Source of the DNA: Rhynchopus sp. YZ270_cl-10
Lineage: Eukaryota > Euglenozoa > Diplonemea > Diplonemida > Diplonemidae
Reading direction: 5' to 3'
DNA: 64,000 nucleotides
Assembly: GCA_964035575.1 (NCBI GenBank)
Contig: OZ037841.1
Coordinates: 1,612,001 to 1,676,000, forward strand
The stretch's first letter is position 1, and each line of letters begins with the position of its first letter. The translations under genes were made by a program, and so were the position numbers. The notes under the pieces are model-generated. The model made no database searches. It saw only the letters and a list, made by a program, of their open reading frames with translations, and had not been told where the DNA came from. Positions 20,346-30,300 of this stretch are shown in pieces.

Positions 20346-22944
20346 ACTAAAATAACACCTAAGAAACCTGGGCACAACCAATAAGGTCACAAAATCAATT
20401 AGGCACTAGCCTGGGCAGGCCAGACATCACTGTCATTCACTGTACTCTATACACATTGGGAAATATTCCCTAATAATCACTCAAATAACCGCTTTTTCCA
20501 ACCCCACCACAGAAGCAGCTGGAACGATGGTGAGCTCTCCCCTAAGATGTCACGATGCATGACCTCTGCTGCGTTCCCGCACTGCAACTCCATAGCAAAG
20601 GTATTAACGAGAATGGGCATTTGAAAAGTTGAGTATAGCATTGCCGTTGAGCATTAAAGAGAAGAACCCAAAGGGAGTAGCATTCATCAATGAAAAAAAA
20701 AAGCTCACCTTCGCAAAAACCCCCTTTGAATATACACAACCCAATTTTCTTTCCACAGGAAATGTGCGACCTTCCCCGCAGCCACAGTGTTGTCACCATG
20801 GGGGCTATCGGGTCAGAGGTGGTAGCTGAAGCGTCGTGAGCGGATTATTCAGAAGGTGGGGGGTGCCGATGAAGGAATCTCTCTCCTTTTTTGTCCCTTC
20901 AAGTGTTTTCTTCTGCCATGTTGAGTTTTTTTTTGTACAAAAAAACATTTAAAACCCTGCTCGTTTTGTTTAGTTGGTACGCTTCCCACGTCGTAAGTGA
21001 ATTATTGCCACGCAGTTTTTTTTTTTTTCAAAAAAAGATGTTGGTCGTTTTAAATGGTCTGCCCTGCATTGCCACATTCACACCCCCTACCCCTATTATT
21101 TGATGCACTGTGTACTGTGTTTGCGAGAAGTGAATAGTACATTCGACTTCTGTTTCATTCCCCCCTGAAAAGCTGAAAACTGAAAATATTATCATAACTG
21201 CAGAGAGAGAGAGAGATCCTCAGGTAGTCTCGATCTGAATTAATATTTTTGGTACAGTTCTGTTGTTCTAATCCTCTTCTAACCGAAGGAATTGCGCCTC
21301 AAAAAGACACAAGCAAGGTTTAGATTTGTTTTTTTCGCCAATAACATGAAAATCGACGGCGTTATTAATGGAATCAAGCCCATCCTTATTGCCCAGTTTT
21401 TCTGTCTGTTTCATTATCAAAAACCGGGTACAGAGGGTATTTAAAAATTTCCCCCTTTTTTTTTGTATCAGATGTCAACCTCAAAATGCTGGCGTCGTAA
21501 CGTATTTTTCTAAGTTTTCTATTCCTTTTTAATACGGGGTTGAAGGTTGCGTTCTTCACATTTTTTTTTTTGTGCTTGCATCCTGTTGAGTTCGCTCAGT
21601 GATTGAGCTGTACGTGGCTATCATTTTTTTTTTGTTTCGTGGTCGACACTTTTGGAGCATTCTTTTTGAGTTCATTTTTTTTTTTTTTTTGTGTGAAACC
21701 TACATTGTTCGGCGATCTATGAACGGGGAGAGATTTTTTCACTAGCTCTCAGTAAGCTCTCACAGGCTCTTCACAGCCCGTTACGTGTCTCACGGAGACG
21801 ATCCTAGATCACCCAATTTGTTGATATATTTTTTTAGTCGCTGTAAAAAAAACAACTATTTTTTTTTTAGCAAAAACGTGACATCGTTTCAATGGTATGC
21901 GATGTGCAAATTTTTCTTCATCTGTAAGTATCCTAACCCCCTTCAGGGGTGCCATCTGGAGTACAGAAAACCTTTGGGGTGGTATTTGTTTGTTCGATGC
22001 AACAAAAAGGCCCCTCCCCCCTTCCTCCATTCAACAAGTCTTTCCCTCTCACTCCGAAGCTTCTCTCCCCCTTCCCTCAGTACAGTGTTTTATTGTAGAT
22101 CAAAACTTCGTTCATTTCTCATTAGATAAATGCCCACCAGTGATGGGGTGTCTTATCTTGCTTTTCCCTCCCCTCCAATGTGACTCTGAGCATATGAGGC
22201 CATGGGTTTTTTTTTTTTAAATATGTTGCAGGTATGTGTGCTATCGTCTGATTCAGACCAGGTGCTCCTCTTGTTGGAGAAAAAAATGTGTGTCATTTGT
22301 TTTATGTTCGGGGTGGGTGGGATTACTTTTGGATGATTTTTTCCAAAAGAAAAACAAAACAACAAAAAAAATTTCCATCATTGTCTCATGACAGAGGGGA
22401 GGGTGTGGGTAGCTAAGGTGGGTTTTGTGCTTTGTGTAACTCTCATGACAAAAATATGTCAGGATACTGATTCACAAACCTGATTAGTAAAAACTCAGAA
22501 GGGTCAAAACACGGGATTTCCCCCTGTTTTCCTCTATGCCCTCTTCCCCCCTTATTCTGTCCTATTTCTATTGACTTTTTGAGGCAGCGCTTTGCACTCA
22601 AATTTGCATATCATTTTTTTAATCGGGAAAACAACAACAGAGGGGAGCAGAAGAAGAAAGAAAAACGCGAAGCAAAATTGATAGAGAAAAAAAAAAACAC
22701 AATGACCTACTTTTGTTTTCTGCCCCTATCCAACCCCCCTTTTTTTCCCCCCTCTCTCTCTCTCTCTCGCTCACTCAATTCCCCTGGTATAACAAAACCC
22801 GCACAACAGGACAACACAAATAACCCTCCCTCCCAATTTTTTTTTGACAAACAACCCCTAACAACAACCACACTCTGTTTTTTCTTTTAAAAAAAACACC
22901 TCACCTGTTCTCTATTCTCTTCTCTGTTCTTCTCTTCTCTCTAA
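20346..22944. other. AT-rich spacer
   Basis: No supported gene or RNA. Contents are T and A runs, a short GA run (21203-21215), and a CT run at 22750-22775 that belongs to the pyrimidine-rich leader of the next gene (22730-22940). Short open frames look random. Confidence 0.6.
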
Positions 22945-24856
22945 ATGAAACGAAATGCCCTCCACCCCACCCCCACCGCAAGCGACGTTCCCGTACATTG
23001 TGGTGTAGGAGAGCGTCTTAGTTGCATTACTTTAGGTGCGTTGCTCAAAAGGGTTGACCCGCGAGGCAACGATTTGGTGCTTGGACCGAAGCCGACTTTT
23101 GTGGATTTGGTGAAGGAGCGTGCGGACACCTTGCGGGGGGTGCTGGGAGCTTTGGGGCAGAGTGTGGAGCAGGTCGATGCTATGCAGTTTCGGCCTGGTG
23201 CGGTGTTGGAGGTGTTGGACGCGCTTATTGCACAGAAACAACGAGAACACGAAAAAATTCTTGAGCAACAGCAAAGTGAGGCAGCGAGAGGAACCCAGAT
23301 CTGCGACACACCGCAGCTCACCGCGAAGCCCTGCCTCGCCTTCATCCGCGGGGACTGCCCGCTCGACCCACAACAGTGCGCCCTCTCGCACACCCCCGAG
23401 GCAGTCTCGCAATGGTGCAATGAATACCTCACAACAGTTCTCGCGCTCCGCACCTTAGCACAGCACGGTGCCACCCATCCCTCCGGAAGCATATCACACA
23501 TTGAAGAAGCGGCAACAGACCTTGACGAAGAGAGAGAGGACAACGCTGCATTGAGCGTCAATGAGATCCCCGAAGCGGGCAATGTAAGCATTGGTGTGGG
23601 TAGTGTCGTGCCCCCTGCCAAGCGTGTCTCTGTGGGCAGGGTGGGTTCCATAGCCCCAACGGATCGTGCCGAAAAGCCGGACGGAACCATCCGTCTCAGC
23701 GACCCCCTCGGGAAGGATGCGTTCCGCGTGTTGCTTGCGCTTCTTGATGATCTGTACTTCCTGCGGGAGCTGCATGTGCACGCGCTCAATAAGGAGGCTT
23801 GCAAGCTGCTGTGCAGGGCGTTGTCATCGTCGCAGCTCTCAGGTGTCATATCGTTGGATCTCAGTGGTATGCATTTGGTTTTGGGGGGTTTGTTTTTTCA
23901 TATTTACGAAGTTTTTGGCAGTGTTCCCTCAGTATTGCAATGGGTTACTGATCTGTATAACTTAATTTCCGGGCTGTTGTACATAGTGAAGTGATTAGTC
24001 GACACTGCAAACAGGAATAGGCATCGGCAGCGACCACCCTACCACCCTTGCACGCCTAGCGTCTGCGCTTGAGTCGAACCCGATCCTCACCAAACTCGAC
24101 CTTTCCTCAAATGGCATCAACACGAAAGGGTTTCTCACCATCCTGCGCACCTTTGACAGGGGTGGCGGAGCTGCGGTGCTGAAGACACTTCTGTGTTGCA
24201 GGAACAACATCTGCCTGGAAGATACACCACCGGCACCTGCCGCGAACACAGCCACGACCCCCGCACCCGACAGCGAACGTAACCGCATCGCGCACGTGGT
24301 GCGCCTTCTCGGGAAGTCGACCCTGCAGCACCTTAACCTTGCCTCCAACCCTCTCGGGTCGTGCGGCAAAGTCATGTCCAGTGTGCTCAGTGAGAACAAC
24401 TCATTGACGCGTCTCGACCTCTTCTGTTGTGGACTGCAAGACGCGGATGTGTCGGCCCTGTGCGATAGCCTGCGTGTAAACTGCACCCTCCAGACGCTGG
24501 GCTTGGGGTGGAACAATGTGACCCCCGAAGGTGCGGCGCAGCTCTTTACAGTGCTGGGTGAGGCGCGTGCGGTGTCGAGCGTGCACACCTTGGACCTGTC
24601 TTGCAATAGATTAGGGAAGACGGCATTGCGTTTGGGTGACTGGCTGAAGCAGGCACCGACAATCACATCTCTCGACCTACGTTGGACAGGGGTGACCGAG
24701 GAGACGCTGGCAAGCCTGCTAGAAGGCCTTGCTGCAGGTGCCGCTATCACGCAAGTGAACCTCGCTCACTTAGATGTCGACAAAAAGATAATTGAGCGAA
24801 TCAAAGACAAACTCCGGAAGAAGATTGCACAGATCTCACTTCCAAAGACGGCTTAG
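22945..24856 (+). CDS. CCCH zinc-finger and leucine-rich-repeat protein (two exons)
   Basis: Spliced product of 587 aa from 22945-23866 joined to 24015-24856. Residues about 125-150 contain a CCCH finger (C-x7-C-x6-C-x3-H: PCLAFIRGDCPLDPQQCALSH), a type that usually binds RNA or ubiquitin-related partners. From about 245 onward there are ribonuclease-inhibitor-like leucine-rich repeats, for example ISLDLSG, LTKLDLSSNGI, LQHLNLASNPLG, LTRLDLFCCGL and HTLDLSCNRLG. The intron interrupts one repeat, and splicing restores the LDLSGIGIG register exactly, which is strong support. Unspliced, the first frame would run into low-complexity sequence and stop at 23994. No AG lies close upstream of the chosen ATG, so the start is the weakest part. 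The combination of CCCH and LRR is uncommon; function is not assigned. Confidence 0.8.
23867..24014 (+). other. Intron, 148 nt
   Basis: It begins GTATGCATTTGG and ends CACTGCAAACAG. Removing it splits a glycine codon 1+2 and joins two halves of a leucine-rich repeat in frame. Confidence 0.88.
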
Positions 24857-24992
24857 GGATGGGGTGGGGTGGGCCATATGTTTACACATACAGCTTCGGG
24901 GGAAACTTGCTAACAAATTAGATCTACAAACGAATACCTTCTTTGTGCAAAACTTACCTTCCCACCCCACCCACCCCCACCCTCACCTCCTA

Positions 24993-24995
24993 CAG
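24993..24995 (+). promoter_or_regulatory. Candidate 3' splice acceptor for the collagen-like gene
   Basis: CCACCCTCACCTCCTACAG ends at 24995, 26 bases upstream of the ATG at 25022. Only 165 bases separate this gene from the stop of the previous one. Confidence 0.5.
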
Positions 24996-25021
24996 CTCAT
25001 ACAACACAAACCACCCAAACA

Positions 25022-25699
25022 ATGCAGAAGCTTCTATTGGTGATGTCCGCTGTGGCTGTCGCTGCTGGCATTGATCCTGCTCCGTGCCACAAGCCCACTG
25101 GACCAAACCTTCCCCTGTGCAAATGCGAATGCGAGGATGGCGTCGCTGGGCCTCCTGGGAACGACGGCAAGGATGGCGAGACAGGACCTGCTGGCCCTAC
25201 TGGGCCTGCTGGCCCCACGGGACCCGCAGGCCCGGCTGGGCCTACTGGTCCTGCTGGGCCTGCTGGCGGTGGTGCGGGAGGCTCTGGTCTGACCGGATCC
25301 GGCATTGCCCACAACAACATGCAGCCGTTTTTGACTATTAACTACATCATTGCGCTGCAGGGCATTTACCCTAGCCGCAGTGGGCGTGATGCGGAGGCGC
25401 TGAGCACCGATCCCTTCATTGGGTCGATTCAGCTGTTTGCAGGAAACTTTGCGCCACGTGGCTGGGCGACCTGCGACGGACAGCTCCTCGCCATCTCCTC
25501 CAACAGCGCTCTATTCTCGATCCTCGGCACCACATACGGAGGTGACGGTGTCTCCACCTTTGCTCTCCCAGACCTCCGCAGCCGTGTCCCCGTCCACACA
25601 GGATATGGACCTGGCCTCTCCCCTAGAACACTCGGAAGCAGCGGAGGAGAGGAGCAGCACACCCTCAGCACCGGGGAGCTTCCCTCGCATGGTCACTAA
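25022..25699 (+). CDS. Secreted collagen-like protein with a permuted phage tail-collar (MdpB-type) module
   Basis: Predicted secreted protein of 225 aa. Residues 1-16 form a signal peptide. Cysteines at 22, 33, 35 and 37 follow. Residues about 40-82 are Gly-X-Y triplets (GPAGPTGPAGPTGPAG), a short collagen helix. Residues 97-120 (HNNMQPFLTINYIIALQG, ending YPSRS) match what is normally the C-terminal end of bacterial microcystin-dependent-protein/tail-collar proteins. Residues 130-225 (FIGSIQLFAGNFAPRGWA, CDGQLL, LGTTYGGDG, FALPDLRSRVPVH, ELPSHGH) match their N-terminal collar domain. The usual order is therefore swapped, and the protein stops right after SHGH, where bacterial proteins continue. 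Phage collar domains bind surface ligands, so a surface-adhesion role is possible. Family order is from memory; the bacterial origin is inference. Confidence 0.85.
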   Translation: MQKLLLVMSAVAVAAGIDPAPCHKPTGPNLPLCKCECEDGVAGPPGNDGKDGETGPAGPTGPAGPTGPAGPAGPTGPAGPAGGGAGGSGLTGSGIAHNNMQPFLTINYIIALQGIYPSRSGRDAEALSTDPFIGSIQLFAGNFAPRGWATCDGQLLAISSNSALFSILGTTYGGDGVSTFALPDLRSRVPVHTGYGPGLSPRTLGSSGGEEQHTLSTGELPSHGH

Positions 25700-26214
25700 A
25701 AAAGTAGCAAAAAAAAAAATTCGAAAACAACAAAAAGTTTCTTTCCCTCTTTTGAAAGGTTAGAAATAATTTTTTCAATATTTTCTGCTGAACGTCTTGA
25801 TATAAGTCTCATGGCTTGCAAAAAGATTGTCACAAAAAAACGAGAAAAAAAGGTCTCACTGTATGCGTGTGTATAAGAAGTACATTCATCTTCAAGTTCT
25901 TTTTTTATCAACTTCACCTATTTTGCTCTAAAATACCGGAAAGTACCAAACTTAATTCTGGGATGTAAAAAATGTCACAGTTTTTTAGATTTTCCTTTGG
26001 AAAATGTGAAAGGTCCCAGTTTTGTTATGTCCCCAGAATTAATATGTTTACGGTATTCAGTGTGTCGTATCTTTCTTTTTGCCACGGTGTGTCGTTCAGT
26101 TATGTGCTTCGGCGGTATGTCAGTACAAACGAACGGATGTTTCTTTTTAAAATTTTTTTGCAACACTCCGGGGGTTTGATAACCCCGCGGAGTTTTTCAT
26201 TGCCCGCCCTTTCA

Positions 26215-26256
26215 GTGCCTGCGTCCCAGAGGCGTTTTCACCTATCAACTTCACCC
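26215..26256 (+). repeat. Dispersed box B, short copy
   Basis: GTGCCTGCGTCCCAGAGGCG is followed by TTTTCACCTATCAACTTCACC. It lacks the GATGAACGG segment of the full copies and is preceded by TTTCAG like the copy at 17216. Confidence 0.5.
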
Positions 26257-26642
26257 TTTTGTTTTGATAAACTATTCCCTGTTTTCCCATTTTATTGAAT
26301 TTTGAGGGTTTTTCTTCCCACACTGGAGTGCTATACTTCATAAAAAACCCCCTTTTTTTTTCTTCAAAAAATATGCTCGATATTTCCCCTGGTTAAAAAA
26401 AGTTTTTCGGCTGCATACGCACACAACATGCAAGCTGTAACTATTTTTTTCCCGGAATTTTATTTTTTAAGAGGCAAAAGCCAGCTTATCAAAATTCTCT
26501 TCATTTTTTATGTTGCCATGCATTTTAGATCCTTTTTCCTGGGGGTCTGATTGTGCCTGCATCTGTTTTGAGGATGTGGTGCACAACCCAACCCCCCCTT
26601 CTTTTAGCCATGGCTTTTTATACCAATCAATTGCCCCATTTA

Positions 26643-26690
26643 GGTGACTGAGCATAGAAGGCTCAGACTCTCTTTACCAAAATTTTTCTC
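26643..26690 (+). repeat. Dispersed hairpin box A, variant copy
   Basis: GGTGACTGAGCATAGAAGGC is followed by TCAGACTCTCTTTACC and a T/C run. The arms changed together (TGAGC with GCTCA instead of TAAGC with GCTTA), which keeps the hairpin. Confidence 0.5.
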
Positions 26691-27272
26691 TTTTAAAAGG
26701 GAGAGTACTGTTACACCCTTTGCTTCCTTTGAGGATAAGTCGGAATCTCATACAGAGCAACGCGCCCTTCCTCTCCAAACCCCACGTCTACAAAGCTTTT
26801 AAGCAAAATTAAACAGAGCACAAAGCACTTTCAAAACATACAAAAAAAAAAACATTTTCAAACACTCTTTGATGCTTATTATTTGCTAAAATAATGAGGA
26901 GATGAATTTTTCTTTTTTTTTGAATAGTGACCACGCCCGCAATGGCGTCCACTTCAATCACCACCCCCCACCTTATTTTCAAAGATGTTCTGTGTGCAAA
27001 ACCCAAAGCATACCACATCGCTCCCTTTTTTTTTTTTCTTCCTTTTTTTCAAAAAGTGAACACCGTCTTGCATACCTCACAAACCAAATTTATACCCATG
27101 GGGTGGTTTAGGGTACTTTCTGTTAGCCAACTTCACAAAAAAAAAAAAATTAGGGTCCCCAAAAAATTTTTTTTCTCTTTCCCCACTCCAACAACACCCA
27201 AACCACCAACAGCACCAATAACACATATCCAAAGGGCACTGTCCTGAAACCTTTCCCCCTTTCCCCATTCTT

Positions 27273-27275
27273 TAG
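27273..27275 (+). promoter_or_regulatory. Candidate 3' splice acceptor for the receptor-type cyclase
   Basis: CTTTCCCCATTCTTTAG ends at 27275, 45 bases before the ATG at 27321. Confidence 0.5.
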
Positions 27276-27320
27276 TGTTTTGGTACCAAAAAAATAGTAC
27301 GATTTGGGAGTTGGTAGTGC

Positions 27321-30300
27321 ATGTGGTTACTTGCGTGGGTTGTGGCAACCGGGCTTGCAGGGGAGCCGCAGTGCCCGCCCGGTTTGGAGTCATGTTATCA
27401 TGGCTTTAACGAAGCACGGTTTGGAAATGCGTTGAGCGCGTTGGAGGCGTCTGGTGTGGACAGCGCTGGGCGTGACAGTGATGACAGCACCGCTGCCGCA
27501 GAGTGGTCTGCCGCGGACCGTGCTCAGCTGTGCAACGCAACGAACTGGGCGCAACATGACCTCTGCTTCACACACTGCCCCCTCCGCCTCGTCATCTCCG
27601 AACCACCGCGCTTCCGAATGTCGACCTGCGTTTGGGACAATTCTTTCGAACCTTACATCGCATCCGCACACATTGACCTCCACCATCCGCTCAACAACGT
27701 AACAATGGATCTCATTGGTGTAGGTGGATTTAATGAGTCGCTTCGAACGGCGTGTCTAGAAAGCGATTATTTTGGTGGCGATTATGAAGGAAAAATCGCA
27801 GTGTTGGCCAGGGGGACCTGCTATTTTGCGAAGAAGTTTGCGAATGCGCGTGGTGCCGGGGCAGCAGCAGGAGTGATGATGAACACACGGCAGGACAACA
27901 GCATCTCAGACCAGCTTCTCGGCATGGTCGGCCCAGCGGATGTGGACACCGCAATGCCTAGCGTTGCTGTCAGCAGGCAGCACGGCGAGATTCTGTTCTC
28001 CGCCCTCACTGAGGTTGCGAGGACCGGCGAAACGCTGCGTGGTCGTTTTATCATGTCATGCACCCGCCCTGACATTCCCCCGAATGCACCGGATTATGAT
28101 TCCTGCCCGCATCCTTTGCTTCTTGCACAAAAGGTTTGTGGTGCAGACTCTATTCATAACTTATGCCAAATCTGTCCGTTGGAGCTGCTTTTTGATGGTG
28201 TGCAGGTGTGTCTCTGGGGGAATCAGTTGTTGCCGCGAAGCAACCACAGTTTTATGCAGCATTCGGTGGCATTGCCGCACCACTCATCTTCATTGGTGGT
28301 TGCGACAGAGCTTTCTGGTGGTGGTTGTGTTGCGGCAGACTTTGCGCAGCTGTCGGGTAAGGTGCTGCTCATACCCAAACACGACATTTGCACCCCATTC
28401 CACTCAGCGAGGATGGCGGAACAGCATGGAGTTGCAGCCTTCATCATGCTCACCCCTGCCTCTCATAAAAACGCGGTAAAAGTAGAGGGACCATCAGAGT
28501 TTGTTACCATCCCCGTCCACACCGTGGGCCCGCAAGAATCGAAACTCATTTTGGATCACGCAAGACAGAAGGGACAGCATGAATCTGGTGTCGGGTATTT
28601 TTTGGGGAATGCGACATTCATGATAGGGACGAAGAGGATGTTTGAGGGTGGCAGTGTGGTGACGGAGGCGCCGCCAACGCATAAAACTTTTAAGGTGGGA
28701 GTTGATGTTGATGAGCTGAAAAAAAAGTCGTTTGGGCTGACTGCGCCTGCGGTGGTAGCTACTGTGGTGCTTGTCGTGGAGACGCTGGTGTTGCTTGCGT
28801 TGTTGGTCAAGAATTTCCGTACCCCTGCCTCTGCCGCCGCACCGCGCACCAACGACAAGAAGGAGCTGTGCGAGCGTATCTCGATTCCCCTCGCGTTGGC
28901 GACGACGGCGCTCTCGCTGTCTCTGTTCCTCACCATTGCGACAACGTCGTTCTCTCTCGCCTACTATGCGGGCAAACGGTCCACAGAGACTGCTGTCCAA
29001 GACGGCCAAGCAGGCATCGACTCCACCTACGCCACCGCAGTCGCAAACGTCGAAGTCATCTCCGACCGCCTCAAGAACCTAGTCATCGAAAGGGTTCTCG
29101 ACGCATTGGATACCCTCATCGACAACAGCGAGATCCGTCTCCAGGCAGTTCGCGGGCTGTATATGAACTTTGAAGGAACGTGGGAGTCGTTTGACTCATC
29201 GTACCCTGCGTTTGTTGATGTGGCGCATGCGTGGCCTGACTATATCATGAATGTCTTCACAATTCAGGGTTTCTTTGCGTCAAAAATAATGAAAACGGAT
29301 GACCGCCCAGACGACGTCCGGCAAGACTCTGTCGTGGGCTCCGTTGCAGAAACAAACCTCGGGTGGCCCTACGGCGTGAACACATACTTCTATGACGACA
29401 ACAAACACATCAACTACTGGGCCTCCTACTCCATACAGGACTACAACGCAACCAAAGTCCTGGGCGGGGCTCCAGGCGACCCCCTCGTGGTCACCCGCGG
29501 AAAGGAGGAAGGCTTCATGCATTGGCACATCACAGACTACACCTTCCCCCAGGTAGGTGAGGACTTCGACGCGATCCAGCACCCTGCCTCGGTCTTTACA
29601 CCGCTGTACACCAGGGCGGGGCATTATATGGGGACGATCGAGGCGCGGAAGTCAGTTGACTCCTTCGGGCAGATCATTAGCGCAGCGATCAACGATGTGG
29701 CCCTGGAGAATATGACTGTCGTGATATACAACTGGGAAGATGGATCTGTCTATGGCACCAATGCGCATGTTGGGTTACGTGTGGTGGGGTTGGTGTTGAA
29801 GGTAGGGTGGAGGTTGATGTACCGTTTGCATACCTTTGACGATCATCCGGCAGTTCGGGTGAACGCTTTGGGGCATTATCTGAACAGTACCAATTCGTTG
29901 TCTGCGCATGGTGAATTTGAGCAGTCCGATTGGGAGGCAAATGAGCACGTCCAAATATTTGACATCCAGGTGGCAGAAGGTGCCTTCGAGAACAACGTAG
30001 CGAACATCATTACCGACCCAAACAGCGAGCACTCCATTGTCGACAAATCTGGCAACGCATGGGACGTCGAAATGCGTGGCGAGCGCAGTGTCGACTTCGT
30101 CTTTGACCCGATTCTCCAAAAAACTGTGCTCTACTTTGGTGGCACCTCGCTTCTCTATATCTACAAAAACCTGACCACACGGATCCCCTCCGTGCAGCGA
30201 ACGCAACTCTCCGCGGAAGGCGAGCCGTGGCGGTCTTCTGTCTCATTCTATAAAGACACGATTGAGATGAATGATACACGCAATTCGGTTTGCATTTCGC

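Larger units (their letters stand above)
25700..27320. other. Spacer with dispersed boxes A and B
   Basis: No supported gene. A partial box B lies at 26215-26256 and a box A variant at 26643-26690 (GTGACTGAGCATAGAAGGCT). T and A runs are frequent. C/T-rich sequence at 27175-27275 leads into the next gene. Confidence 0.6.

Noticed and set aside
25022-25699. Bacterial or phage contamination
   Set aside because: The gene has a signal peptide, a collagen stretch, a pyrimidine/AG leader and host spacers on both sides, on the same strand as its neighbours.
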